Positions 23,548 to 35,391 of a stretch of DNA of 64,000 nt are shown in pieces (position 1 is the first letter of the stretch; each line of letters opens with the position of its first letter). Made by a program: the position numbers and the translations under genes. The stretch comes from Tetracladium setigerum (Eukaryota > Ascomycota > Leotiomycetes > Helotiales). The stretch spans positions 1,426,001 to 1,490,000 of the forward strand of contig PZJY01000006.1 of NCBI GenBank assembly GCA_031472005.1, in the 5' to 3' direction. A model generated the notes under the pieces. It saw nothing but the letters and a program-made list of their open reading frames with translations, made no database searches and was not told the origin of the DNA.

Positions 23548-24940
23548 TTTGTTGGTGTTGTTGTCAAATTAGTTTTGGCGATTAGGAAATTTCTTGCTGC
23601 TCCCCAGATCTCGCAGGCCTCGTCGAAAAAAAAGTCGACCCGCCAAGACACACACCTCCGCGCTAACCTTATCGAAGCTTATCTGACATTCATCACGTGT
23701 TGATGATTTATCGTAGCCTTGGCATTTCCGTCGTTTTGTTATTGTGATCAACTGCTTGCTGGTTGAGAAGTCAAAAACCGGGATGCTTTTCAATTCTCAG
23801 ATTAGGTACCCAACGGGCATGGCACCAGAAGGGGAAATGTGCAGTATTTGATGATTTGATCGGCCGGAGTGGTGTTGACTGAACAAGCGAGGTCGCAATG
23901 AATGATTAGTATTGCGAGAGAAACCTTGATGGGACACTTGAGCTTGAGAGTCCTATAAGAAGATGAAGCCGTCCCCTTCTCTCAAAACACACCACAGCAA
24001 AGCATTCTAAACGCTGATATGAAGTTATTCCTACCTACCTACCTACCTTTACTATTTCGTGTTGCTGAAAGCTTCACGTGATGGTGACATGACACTTCAA
24101 GTGAAGAGGAAAAGCCATCGTCATCTCTTGCATGGCAGTTCAACAGTCTTGTTTGTCAGCCCCCCCGCCAATGCCTTGCTCACGCTTATCCCATGTGTTT
24201 TTATTATGTACTGTACCATCATTCTCGAGCAGCTCTTCCTTTTTTCAATAATCCAAGAAGCCAACAAGCGCACATTCTCGTGTGCACATCGAATCATTGC
24301 TCTTTTTTTCAATTCTCCGATTCACACTCGGTCAACCTCATGTTCGTCCAGTTTGTCAAGCTCGCTTGCTTCATCTGATTGTTAATCAAATCGTTTGGAA
24401 TCATTGTTCCAGACTCTCTGCTTCTACCTACCTATAGGTAGGCGGACGGGTCATTACGCTCGCCGACTCCACGGAGATACAAACAATCTTCGACTTTACT
24501 ACTTTGCCTGAAATCGTGGGATTTGAAATGGCTTCGGGCACTTGTGTGCCAATCATCCTTTCGTCCTAAAGCGCGCGAAGCTGATGATCCATGGGATCAA
24601 CAGAGCATCTTTCAAGAATCATAGCACTTCTTTTTCCACAACATTTGAAATCATGTTGCATTCCTGGGCTGCTTTAGCCGGCATGGAGTCACGATCTGTG
24701 ATTCTAATGGAAGTCTCGATTCTTTTCAGTTGGTAAGGGAAGTTGTGGCATCTTCGCCGAATCTGACTGCAAGCCTCGTGTCTGACGTAGCGAAAGACCC
24801 CCGCTTCGAGAGTATAAAAGTCTCTGGATTCCCCTCATTGAATGTTTGATATCAGCATCAAGTCAACAGATCAAGCTATCAATCACCGAGATTCATCTTT
24901 ACATTTTCGAATCAGATTTTCAATCTACCGATCTATCAAC
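23548..24940. other. Divergent promoter region of HAS1 and the GFA-family gene
   Basis: About 1.4 kb. It contains TACC tandem repeats at about 24029-24048, another TACCTACC with an inverted partner (TAGGTAGG) near 24426-24442, and a TACTGTA at 24209. A TATA box precedes the GFA-family gene. No gene is supported. Confidence 0.55.
24813..24819 (+). promoter_or_regulatory. TATA box of the GFA-family gene
   Basis: The sequence TATAAAA lies 122 bp upstream of the ATG at 24941, a normal distance for a fungal TATA element with a short leader. Confidence 0.5.
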
Positions 24941-25494
24941 ATGTCTACTATCACTACCGGAAAGTGCCACTGTGGTCAGGTCGAGTGGGAGGTTAAGCTC
25001 GGAGACCGAGTTCACGTCCTCTGGTGAGATTCCTCTTTCAGACCGAAGAATATCTTCATTCTAACCAACATCCAGCCACTGTGGAGCCTGCAAAGCCATC
25101 TCAGGCGGTCCATTCACCCTCAACCAAGTTGTCCCCAAAGATGACTTGAAGGTCACCAAGGGCAAGCTCAGCGAGTACGTCTACGCTGGCGACTCTGGTA
25201 GATATTTCTCTCCCACCGTGACAAATTTACCAATTGCTAACAAGCAAACAGGCAACAAGGTCATCTGCTACTATTGCCCTAACTGCACAGTTCACGCATA
25301 CCATAACCAGACCGTGGCAGCCGACAAGCTTGTTGTGCGAACCATTCTTTTGGAGGGAGGAGACAAGCTCCCAGCTGGAGCTGAACTCTACCCAGAACTC
25401 CGCCTTTCTTGGTATGAAAGACTCGTGTGAAATTTCAGAAGAAATAAGCTAACACAGATGCAATAGGATCCCAGCCGTTGCTCCTACTTCCTAG
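24941..25494 (+). CDS. GFA/CENP-V-family zinc protein (glutathione-dependent formaldehyde-activating type)
   Basis: Small cytosolic zinc protein of about 130 residues. Exons are 24941-25023, 25076-25197, 25252-25411 and 25467-25494, with introns of 52-55 nt. The zinc ligands of the GFA/CENP-V fold are complete: C9 and C11 (CHCG), then C28, C30 and C33 (CHCGACK), and C77 and C80 (CPNC). The family is named for a bacterial enzyme that speeds formation of S-hydroxymethylglutathione, but most fungal members have no tested substrate, so the assignment is to the fold only. Each splice junction falls inside a conserved Cys region (VL-C, DSG-N, LSW), which supports the model. The protein ends IPAVAPTS. 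Confidence 0.85.
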
Positions 25495-26511
25495 GCTACC
25501 TGCCCCACCTCTGTGGAAGTGGATGAATTGGCTGACTGGCGGTGTTTGAGTTGGTAATGGAGATGTGTGGAGTTAATGCGATCATGAGATGTAGTTTTCA
25601 GAGTAATATGGAATAAATAATTTTGCTTGTCACTGTGCAGCTGTTAGGCTTAGTCATTTTGCAAATTTTGTTTTCCAAGCAAATGTCATGCGTAAAGGTA
25701 GAAAACTGGCCTGTTGTTAACCAAATGTGTGTGAGAAAGGTCAATGGCCCTTAGTACTTGAAGCATGCCAGGTGAAAGCAGAAGTTTGCTTTCCATGTTC
25801 CCTTTCCTCGTATAGCTCATCACTGCAATTTCACATATCCTCAGCAGACCATTGTGATAAATATTAATATACAGGTGTTACATCCGTACAGGACGTCGTT
25901 CCTTCGGCATGGTGTCCTGGCGGGAGGGAGGTGGGTAGTAGTGTGTGACATTTGGTCAAGTACGCGAAAACCACCGATCCGACTTCTTTTCAAATTATAA
26001 CAACGGCAATTCTTTCCCACATGCAGCAACATATAATGTTTCGGGAGTATGTTGATTCGACACATGGTTTCCAAAACTTTGTAAACTCACTACTGTTTTC
26101 ACAGTCCACCCTCCGTCAGATATCATAACTTTATGACATGTAGAGAGGCAGACAAACATGAAGTGAGACAACGCTTTGGAATTTTCCATGCACCCAGGCA
26201 GGTCACTCGGCAAAGTCAAAAAAAAAAAAAAAGGGCACGCTCGCAGCTTATCTTTTTTTCCATGTATTTTCGCCCGGCTCTCAAATTCTGTAGTTCGTGC
26301 TCGTACACCAGATTCTTATATTCTGAACACAAGTGCTCGCACTCCCTCAAAATCATAACATTCGAGAGACCGAGAGACTCCTTGACAATCTGTCCGGTGC
26401 GTTCATTCATTATGTACCTGTATTTTACACGCCTCCCAATGAAGAACCAAGGATGCCTGCTCCATAAAAAGCTTTCCCACGCTGAAATCCGAAGCCTTTC
26501 GGTTCGTAAAC
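25495..26511. other. Convergent 3' spacer
   Basis: About 1 kb between the ends of the GFA-family gene and ERV25. It contains a run of twelve or more A at about 26219-26232. No gene is supported. Confidence 0.5.
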
Positions 26512-27336
26512 CTAAATAAGATGCTTTGACCTGTGTAAAAGTTAGCACTCCCCAGCATGTGATCGTGCTGGTAGGAACAACTTGCCTGAAGTACGCCCTC
26601 AAGTAGATAATCTGCCACGCTCCCAAAGCAACCAACATTCCCATAGTCGAAAAAGCAAACCACTTCACTCGGTTGTTCGTACTCTCATTCGTGTCCCTAA
26701 GCTTCTGTTCTCTGGTCCTGAGATAATCCATCTCGGTCACGATCTCGGCTACCATCTCCTCAATCTTTCGCAGTTCGGTCTCGACTGGCTTCAGCTTCTC
26801 GGTTGCTTGAACTGCAGACCAATCCTTTGCGTCGGCACCAATATCGATGTCGAGTTCAACGTGTCGGCTGGGGTTCTGCATTCGGTTGAAAGCTATAGAT
26901 ATATTAAACCTGGCCTTTTAGAAAGAAGGAAGGAATCCGTACACCCAGTGTAGTAGTTCTCGAAGCAAACATCAAACGAGGCATCAGCATGAGATGTGAA
27001 TGCCATTCTCTGCTCGCCCACCACATCCTTCGGTCGTCCATATTCATTTCCCACAGCATCATGAATCTGTATCAAAGTGTCAGAGATTGTTCGCTCACCA
27101 CATTTCCAATCTGCCTAACTCACATGCATATTAACAACCATTCCATCCCCCTTGTGTCCATCCACCGTCGCAGTTACCACCACCAAGGTATTGCTGGCCA
27201 CGAAATTTCGTATGCATCGTATGCCCTTCTTATCTCCTTGGTGCTTGGCTTCAATATCGAATTTCAGGGCTTCCGCGCAGGTGAGGAGGACGAGTGCAGT
27301 GCACAGAGTGCGAAGGATCGATAGGACAATTGCCAT
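26512..27336 (-). CDS. ERV25: p24-family cargo receptor ERV25
   Basis: COPII/COPI vesicle membrane protein cycling between ER and Golgi. Exons are 27124-27336, 26943-27066, 26586-26892 and 26512-26530, giving about 220 residues. A signal peptide (about residues 1-22, ending near AEA) precedes the GOLD domain, which has the usual two Cys (IRCIRNFV and FDVCFENYYTG). A coiled-coil region (KPVETELRKIEEMVAEIVTEMDYL is its core) follows, then one membrane span (WFAFSTMGMLVALGAWQIIYL) and a cytosolic tail YFRSKHLI that carries the FF/KK-like sorting information of Erv25. The last intron (26531-26585) has a GC donor (GCAAGT), GCTAAC and an ACACAG acceptor, and the conserved tail is obtained only if it is used. 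The gene is divergent from U1-C across about 220 bp. Confidence 0.93.
26531..26585 (-). other. GC-AG intron in ERV25
   Basis: The donor on the minus strand reads AG|GCAAGT, with branch point GCTAAC and acceptor TTTTACACAG. Removing 55 nt gives YFRSKHLI, the expected Erv25 tail. The next GT donor would not keep this frame. Confidence 0.85.
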
Positions 27337-27556
27337 GGCTGGTAGTTATCAAATATGTCGATTGTTGGCAACTCAATTCCATGTCGCGAAAGGGGGAACT
27401 TTTGGACGTGGCATTTACGATTTCGGCGTTTGGGTTTTTCCGGCTCCGAAGCTCTTCGAAGGAAGTCGCGACTTCTAGTCTTGAATTTCTAGCATGTCGA
27501 TTTACGGACCCGACAATCAACCTCTGAAAATTGATTTTTGCGAAATCACGTTTAAA
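27337..27556. promoter_or_regulatory. Shared ERV25/U1-C divergent promoter
   Basis: Only 220 bp separate the two start codons, which point away from each other, so promoter and both leaders must lie here. I recognise no specific factor site. Confidence 0.6.
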
Positions 27557-28410
27557 ATGCCTAAATGTAAGTGCCCCTTATACACTCCGTCTACGAGCAT
27601 TGCTAACACTCTCTAGTCTTCTGTAAGTGCTCTTCACGAAGCTCAACACTCTCCCTCCTCAGCTCCATCTGACCTCTCCCAGGCGACTACTGCGATGTGT
27701 ATCTCACACACGACTCCATGAGCGTGCGCAAAGCCCATAACACTGGAAGAAATCATCTACGAAATGTGGTTGATTATTACCAACGTATGTTCCCTCCCCA
27801 ATCTCCAAGCCGCATCGTCTAACTCGACCCAGAAATCGGCCATGAGAAGGCGCAATCGGTCATCGATTCCATTACCTCCTCGTACGCAGCAGAGGGCCAA
27901 TCTTCTGCGAATCCTATGCTTGGTCAAAATCCAGGAGTTGCGCCGCCCCCACCATTTGGTTTCCCCGGAGGTAAGTTAGGAGGAGGTGTTTGGATTATAA
28001 CAGGACGGAAGTACTGACTGAGTTCAGGCGGACCACCACCACCATTCGGTTTGCCCGGTCTACCTGGAATGCCACCTATGCCACCTATGCCCGGTATGCC
28101 CTTGCCACAAGGCATGATCCCCCGTAAGTGTTCGCAAACCTTTCCCCACATCATCTTCTGACAATGCGTAGCACCTGGCGGTCGCGGAATGCCCATGCCA
28201 CCTTTCCCAGGCCAACCCGGAGCGCCTCCATTTCCCCCAATTAACGGCATGCCATTCCCACCACCAGGCGGTCTTCCACCAAACTTCCAATTCCCTCCTC
28301 CTATGCCAGGTGGATTTCAACCTCCTCCAGGCTTTCCACCAATGCCTATTCCCCCACCAGGATTTAAGCAACCGGATCAGCAGTATGGTGGTGGCGGGGA
28401 TAGACGATAA
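27557..28410 (+). CDS. YHC1: U1 snRNP protein C (U1-C)
   Basis: Component of the U1 snRNP that stabilises pairing of U1 snRNA with the 5' splice site. Exons are 27557-27566, 27617-27622, 27683-27784, 27833-27970, 28028-28123 and 28172-28410, giving about 196 residues. The start MPKFFCDYCDVYLTHDS is the family hallmark. The matrin-type C2H2 zinc finger uses C6, C9, H24 and H30 and is followed by NHLRNVVDYYQQIG. The rest is Pro/Gly/Met-rich (PPMPGMP-type repeats), as in other U1-C proteins. The first exon is only 10 nt and the second only 6 nt (TCTTCT, supplying most of Phe4-Phe5 and one base of Cys6). All introns are GT-AG of 48-60 nt with good branch points (GCTAAC, CTGACC, CTAACT). Confidence 0.93.
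27617..27622 (+). other. 6-nt micro-exon of the U1-C gene
   Basis: The two bases before it end an intron (CTCTCTAG) and those after it start another (GTAAGT). Including it yields the conserved MPKFFCDYC. Skipping it keeps the frame and would give MPKCDYC, with both Cys ligands intact but Phe-Phe lost. Confidence 0.85.
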
Positions 28411-31400
28411 GTTGGAGGGGATTAGCTGGGTGTAGGATAATGCGGAAAGAAAGGCTTGTGCAGGATTTATGGCGTTGAAGGATCGACCATTTTTGGCGTT
28501 GGGGTGGAAAATTGAGCATGCCTGGCACGTTGCTCTTACCCAGCGTGGCGAAAGCAGGATCGATGCGTATTTTTATAATCATAGCTGAATATTTTTTTCA
28601 AGCAAGCACATTTCCTGTTGGGTCATTTCGGCTCTTAAAGAAGAATGCTAACTGATTTTCAATTCACACCTATAAAAGTTTGCTTTAATGTCGCAATTTC
28701 GCTTCAAACTCGGAGGCCAAAGAATACGCCTTCTTGTCCGCAAAGAATCAGCGAAGGGAACAAGTACAGGTACACTAACGATACGTTCGCAGAGACAACG
28801 TATCCATCCAATATCAACCAAGGCAACAAATTTATCGTATACACCAGAACTTAGGCACGGGATCCAATATCGATTACAAATCGAGAAAGATTAGCGACTG
28901 CATTGTCAGGAGCTTTTCATAACATGCTATACATACCTGGTAATCAGCTTTACTGTTTACTATTCATACTGTATAGGGACCAATTCCAGGATTGGATAAA
29001 TTCATCACACTACTAAAATTCCGAAAAAAAAAAAATAAGACTAATGCACCCATCAAGAAAAGTGACGATTACGTTCCCAATCCACAGATTGGAGTCTGTG
29101 TGTGTGAAAGTACGCCTGCATAGGTAGGTAGCGACTTGACTTCCTGCGTAGCGCAGTTAAACTCGATCGAAACATGTCCCTACTGCCGTTCGCTGGAACC
29201 AGCTGTACACATGGGCCAATTCTCTCGTCGACGCCACCTGGAAGGCACTCAGCACGCCGGCCCACAAGCATGCTCGGTTCTCTCAGGTTTTCACCAGTGA
29301 GGACGTGGTAGTACCGGAGCTGTACTCCCTCACCAATGTACAATTTGCGCCCGGTCTTTTGGACTTTTTTCACTGTCAAATGTAGATGTTCTAGTGCAGA
29401 TGAAAATTGTTGTCAAATGTACTTACCTACATATCTGTCGCTACCGGTCCATATACAAAAGTTGTTGTCAAACATCGCAAAGATAAGAAGATGGAAGGTG
29501 TTTACAATTCTGACACCTCGTTTGGGCACAGTGTTTGTTTTCCAACAACCCCTTGGCTGATGATTTAATTCTGATATTTTAAGGTTGATAGAACGCAGGG
29601 AATGCGAGCAATGCTTTGTATACTTAGTATTGGTCGAGGGCTGCAGGGCGAGCGTAATATCAATAAGTCATGTATTCTTGTCTGTCTCTAAAAGGGCCAC
29701 GGCCGAAGCCGGGTAATGATACTATCTGCTATCTGTCGGGTTGTTCGTACTTTCCGCTTGAACGTACCGACCGCTCGTTCGCTTGTACGTACCGTCGCCT
29801 CACAAGGCCCAGAGTTCATGATTATTGGTATTGCGACATTGATTCAACCAGCCGCGGACCATCTAGATCATGCGGACATCAGGTCAGAACACCTTTGCTG
29901 GGGTAACTTCATTAGAATCATGAAGGAGACATGTGGAGCATACGACGTAGAGAGGTTGTGTTTGGTCTGTCGTCTTCCGGATACCCAGGTAGTTGCTGGT
30001 GCTTGACGACGACATTGCATATGACAACAATTTTATATACACCAGTTACATACTTCCGACAGTGACTCGACGAGCAAGAGCAATACACCCCATCATTTCC
30101 CTCAAAACTTCCTTCTTTCTTTCTTGCGAGAGCGCCTCCTCGAGATGTCTCCACCCATACTGAATTGATAAAGTAATGGAAAGAGCGCTTTTACTCATGT
30201 TTGATGCCATCCTTAGGGGGGTGCACTCCAACATTGTTTGTGGTTGAGCTCAGTTGCAATATACTGTACATGATACTGGCCTCCTCAGAGAGGCCTTTTA
30301 TGCCCTCGATAATTTGCGATTTCAGGAGTGGGAAGAACCAGTCTTTGCCGTGGAGCTTGGAGGGAAGGTCCTTCCGGTGAGAGAAGTTGGCTCACCTGCT
30401 CACCTCTTGATATCCTGGGACTCAAAAGTACTGGTGAAGCGATCTGAGAGTACAAAACTGGCATTGATATGGGGGGAAAAAAAAAAGGGAAAAACACAGC
30501 AGGCATCCCAGAGTCGCAAGTCGAATGTTTTATAGCAAAAAATTCGAGAATCATAAATACCAAATAACATTGCAATGAAACTTGGAGGAAATGTCGTAAA
30601 GATGGAGCCATGCGAGCTGAGAGGAAAATTTCCATCTTCCATATTCCATCTAACGATGACTCAATGGATTGGTGACACGGTTTCAAAGTTATGGAGACAA
30701 ATCTAGAAAATTCCGGCAATATGTGAGTATTTCAAGTCAAATACCTAGGCTCAATTAGTTCCTGGGAAGTTTGATTATTGTGTTCTGAAGAGATTGCCTC
30801 CAAAGGCTCAAACGTTGCTCTCGAGTCTCGACTGCTCTCTTGAACGCTCTCTTGAACTGACTGTAATAGACATGTGAGCCGGCAATAACTAGCACATGAC
30901 ACATTCGCCAGTATCCGTATTAGTTTGAGCCGAGTTTACTCACTCGCCACCGGAACTGAGATTCTAAAAGTAGATTCGCTGGAACCTCTCTTTTCTTCGT
31001 GTTGAAAGACGAACAAAGGCACATAATAGCAAAGATGCAAAAAGTACCAAGGGTACTGGGATATATCCGGATCGTTATCCTGACCCCTACTGAATTCGGA
31101 ATTTGCCCTCTCGCCCGAGGAGAAGGCCCAACCATGCCGAGATTGTTATTTGGAGATACCTTACGATACAGTACAGTACAGTACACTCAGCTGGAATGCC
31201 ATCTCACCTGAAGGTAAGTTTTTATCCGTCGAAGAGAAGGTGAAAGCCACGGAGGTAGGCTGTTCAAAACGCCACATGTCATCCTTCCTTTCGTAGAACT
31301 CCGGCCGCCGTCCGAAGAGCCGGGATGGGATGGGTGGATGATGTCAGAAAGGAAAGTGAAGACATCGTGAGCTGCCGAGTCCTAGCAAAGTAACAAGCAA

Positions 31401-33982
31401 GCACATCGATTCAGAACTCTCAAATTGTGTGTCATGGAATTGGCAACCTTGCAGGACCCTGAATCGTCGGCAGGCCATTCATTGTTAATTCGCTGTTCAA
31501 TTCGCTGCCAACTCGACCCGAGACATAGGCATTGTCATTGTCGTCTTGAAGTGACGTCCTCAACAAAGAAATGACGGTTGAGTTGTTGCTCTTGCTTGCG
31601 AGGCCGAGAACGGCGTCCATTCTTCCGTTATTCGAGGAGGAGGAGGTGGTGGTACTGTCGTAGTGGCCCGGCGACATATCCGAGGGAGTAGTGATCATTT
31701 CGAAGCCACGAGCCAGGAGATTGCGGTGAGAGAGTGTGTGTAAGATGATGCCTCGTGAGAAGAAGAATGTTCCAACGATATCGGTTTGGGCAATGGTGCA
31801 GTATGTGAGAAAGGATGCTGACCGCCCGAATAATAATAATAATATAGGATTGATGGAAGATACGAGAGGAGGGAAATAAAGGTACCGGCAAATGCATAGA
31901 CGTAAGGTACGACTTACTGTACTGTGCTTTGCTGTACCACCCACCCGTAAAGGGTCCATTATTGTTCTAGTTCTTTGTCGACGTCCAAGTTGCGCTGTTG
32001 ACTGACGTGTTAGAACTTGGCCAGCTGGATGGAGATCTAGACGAACGTGAAAGAGTAGAAGGAAGCTGGAGACCCGACCCGACAAGAAGGAGATGATGTA
32101 ACTTTGGAGACCTCTCAAGAAATAATAATGACGAAGCAATGGCATCTGGATCCTCAAATTTCTATGAAAAGGGAAGAGGATGGGCAAGGCATGGCTCTTC
32201 CATTGCCCAATAGCCACGCAGCCAATTCGGCGCAGTCAAGTAAATGTGGTTACGGAAGTTTGGTCAAGCAACAGCCAATCACGGTGCTATCATAGCCATC
32301 TGCTTTCCTTATCGTCGGTCCTGTTTCGCGGATGCGCCAGATGCAGCAAACCAGCCCCCCTCCCCTTGAGGCCCTTGGGCTCTTTCCCCCTTCCCCCGCC
32401 ACGGATGGAGATGCCCACGAACGAACCCATCAAAAGATTTCCATTTGTAACAGCGTGGCGGTAAAACTAGTAAAACTCAACAAATATACCTTACCTTAGT
32501 CCTAACTGTGTTAAATATTTCTACGGCGAGAGCGAAACGGCGAGTTATTTTCTTTGTTTCCGTCCCCTAGCCCCGTGTCTGCTCGCGTGGGTGGCCGTTG
32601 GTGGAAGAGTCAGGAAAAAAGCGAGAGCTTTTCGCTTGAGCCTTGGGGGTTGAGTGGGTGGGATCGATCATCGATGGGCGGCGCATTTGAGGGGATAAAA
32701 GTTGTTGGACGGTGCGCCGTGTGGGGGAAAGAGAATAGCCTGCGCAGCCAGATAAAAAAGGTTGGATGCTGTACTGTGCCTATCCTTGCTGCAGAGTCCT
32801 TTATTTACAGTAGGAGCTGCTAGCTGTTGTGGAACACACACATCCAGGAAGCGGAAGCGGAGAAGGCTTGATATTGAACTTTGAAGAGTCTTCAGCCTTT
32901 GCTTATTTTATTATCGAAGCTGAATGAGCGGGTATGTGGAAGTAGCAGTCAAAATTATGATTCTTCAATGATGATGATTATCAAGGGCAGGGAGGGGAGA
33001 TTGCAATGAGACACTATGGAGGGGTCGTTGGAGGGGTCCAACTCCAACACAGATTGTCGTCGGCTTGTGAACCGAGGATTTCAGATGAGTATCATCAATC
33101 CACCGAAGAAGGTGGGATGACCCTCCAGCCATGCCTGGGAAGGAGGAAGAGAGAAAGATGGATGACTCTAGAGTCTCTGAAACTTCAAAAGATATAAGGT
33201 TATTTGTGTAAACGCTGGAATCTATCTTCAATAGCGAAGCGGCATGGCAACAAGCGAAAAGTCAACAAACTCGGCCATCAATCCACATGGGAGCTCCATA
33301 TACTTGATTACTCCCGACTGCTAACTACTCCGGTGAATGGGAGGAGCCCGCTCAATCTAAAGCTGCATCCGCGAAAAAGACTGGGCACCATGTCTCCTCC
33401 GTCGGTATCGTGAAGGTTTCCATCATGGCGGTGTCAGTTTCGGCTTTGCGTCGCTCGAAAAGTAAATAAATGGATGAGGTGAGGGAAATGGCCTGTAATT
33501 CCCGCAACACAACAGAGAAAGAGCGGTCGTGTGTACAGCGTGGATTGTGTGCACTTGACCAGCAAAATTCAGCATTCCAAGATATGTCCCCCAAATAATC
33601 ATACTGCCATCGTAGGGGAGGTCGCATGGCGGAGGAAAAGAAGTAAACAAATGCTGCTCACTCACACCCACCCCCATTACATTACTCTTTTGTCCCCACT
33701 TCAGCCCTTACCTCTCTTTCTTGCCTCTGAGATATTTCGGGTAAAATTGAAATGGACGGATCAATTTACCGACAGGGGTCCTCGTTCTAGCTCTTGTGTG
33801 CGCCTTATCGGCCTCTTGCGCTCCATTAAAAGAACAGGATTCCCTCCTCGCTCTCTCTCTTCTCTTTCCTTCCTCCCCAACAACAAACACATTTCAGATC
33901 TCCCTCTGTCTGTGAACCATCTTCTTCAACATCTCTATCACAACTTTCTCCTTCCCACATCTCCCCCCAAACAACCGCAATC
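28411..33982. other. Long intergenic region, no gene recognised
   Basis: About 5.6 kb before glutamine synthetase. Several reading frames of 60-260 codons exist, the longest at 31432-32217 on the minus strand, but all lack family character and have uneven composition. It contains short GGTAGGTAG motifs (29119), TACWGTA elements (30262, 31168-31184, 31915, 32806) and A runs (29024, 30478). The last few hundred bases before 33983 are CT-rich, like a strong fungal promoter. A missed ncRNA or lineage-specific gene cannot be excluded. Confidence 0.45.
31165..31186. repeat. Tandem TACAG repeat
   Basis: Three overlapping TACAG units (TACAGTACAGTACAGTAC) in an intergenic region. This is a local cluster of the TACWGTA element seen widely in this window. 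Confidence 0.8.
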
Positions 33983-35391
33983 ATGGCGACCTCTACCACC
34001 GTATCCTACACTGCCAATGTGAGTCGTCTGCCTTTTCGCCCTCGTGCTCCGAAGACGGGACTGACACAAATCGTAGCTCGCAAAGTACCTCTCCCTCGAC
34101 CAGAAGGGAAGTGCTATGGCAGAGTATGTCCACACACCTATTTCTGCTCGCAGAGCTGGAAACTGATCCCCTACACAGATATATCTGGATTGACTCAACT
34201 GGTGGTGTTCGTTCCAAGTCCAAGGTAAGAGCAGTCCACGACTTCGCTACCCCACCAACAAGGCGAATTGACTCGTGAGCGCCGCCCCTGCTAACCATCT
34301 CGGCAGACTCTTACCAAGGTCCCAAGCAGTGGCGAGTTCAAGGTCGAGGACCTCCCAGAATGGAACTTCGACGGTAGCTCAACAGGACAAGCTCCCGGCG
34401 ACAACTCCGATGTCTACCTCCGACCCGTCGCTCTCTACCCCGATCCATTCCGTGGTGCCCCAAACATCTTGGTTATCACCGAGTGCTGGGATCCCGATGG
34501 AACTCCAAACAAGTTCAACTACCGACATGAGGCTGCAAAGCTCATGGAGGCCCACAAGGCACAAGAGCCATGGTTCGGTCTTGAGCAGGAATACACCCTC
34601 CTCGACATGTTAGACAAACCATACGGATGGCCTCAAGGTGGTTTCCCAGGTCCTCAAGGCCCATACTACTGTGGTGTTGGTGCTGGCAAGGTCTACTGCA
34701 GAGACATTGTCGAGGCTCACTACAAGGCTTGCTTGTTTGCTGGTGTCAAGATCTCCGGTACCAACGCCGAGGTCATGCCCGCACAATGGGAGTTCCAGGT
34801 TGGTCCATGTACCGGTATTGAGTGTAAGTGTTTGCAATCTTACTCCCCCACTACTCCACCCTATCAGTTGCTGATCCTTCTTTTTCCATTTAGTGGGTGA
34901 TCAACTCTGGCTCGCTCGTTTCCTCCTTCACCGCATTGCGGAAGAGTTTGGTGCCAAGATCTCCTTCCACCCCAAGCCAATTCCAGGTGACTGGAACGGA
35001 GCTGGTCTTCACAGCAACTTCTCCTCCGCAGAGATGCGCAAGGAGGGTGGCATGAAGCACATCGAGGCTGCCATCAAGAAGCTCGGAGAGCGTCACAAGG
35101 AGCACATCGCCGTCTATGGTGAGGACAACACTCTCCGTCTGACTGGCCGTCACGAGACCGGAAGCATCGATGAGTTCAGCTATGGTGTTGCCAACCGTGG
35201 CGCATCCATTCGTATTCCAAGAGAATGTGCCCAAAAGGGTTTCGGTTACTTTGAGGACAGACGACCAGCTTCCAATGCCGACCCATATCAAATCACCGGT
35301 ATTTTGATGGAGACTGTAAGTTTTTGTTCTTGTCCTTATTATGCGGCACTTGCTAATTGTGATGGATTAGATTTTCGGTAGTGTTGAATAG
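33983..35391 (+). CDS. GLN1: Glutamine synthetase
   Basis: Eukaryotic type (GSII) enzyme making glutamine from glutamate, ammonia and ATP, central to nitrogen assimilation. Exons are 33983-34018, 34077-34123, 34179-34224, 34307-34823, 34894-35315 and 35371-35391, giving about 362 residues, normal for fungi. Visible motifs are the beta-grasp LPEWNFDGSSTGQAPG, the metal/glutamate region WFGLEQEYTLLD, PYYCGVGAGKVYCRDIVEAHY, the segment EVMPAQWEFQVGP, the ATP/ammonia region NGAGLHSNFSS, the flap Glu region HETGSIDEFSYGVANRG and the loop FGYFEDRRPASNADPY. The last exon is only 21 nt (IFGSVE). All introns are GT-AG. A GATAAG site for nitrogen GATA factors lies on the minus strand at 33804-33809, but a single copy is weak evidence. 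No active-site change was seen. Confidence 0.97.

Noticed and set aside
30285..30719. 144-codon minus-strand frame with a run of Phe/Pro
   Set aside because: The run comes from a poly-A/G tract (30475-30487). No domain and no conserved look.
31432..32217. 261-codon minus-strand frame
   Set aside because: Uneven composition, no recognisable domain, and no splice signals or start context. Treated as intergenic, but transcript data could change this.
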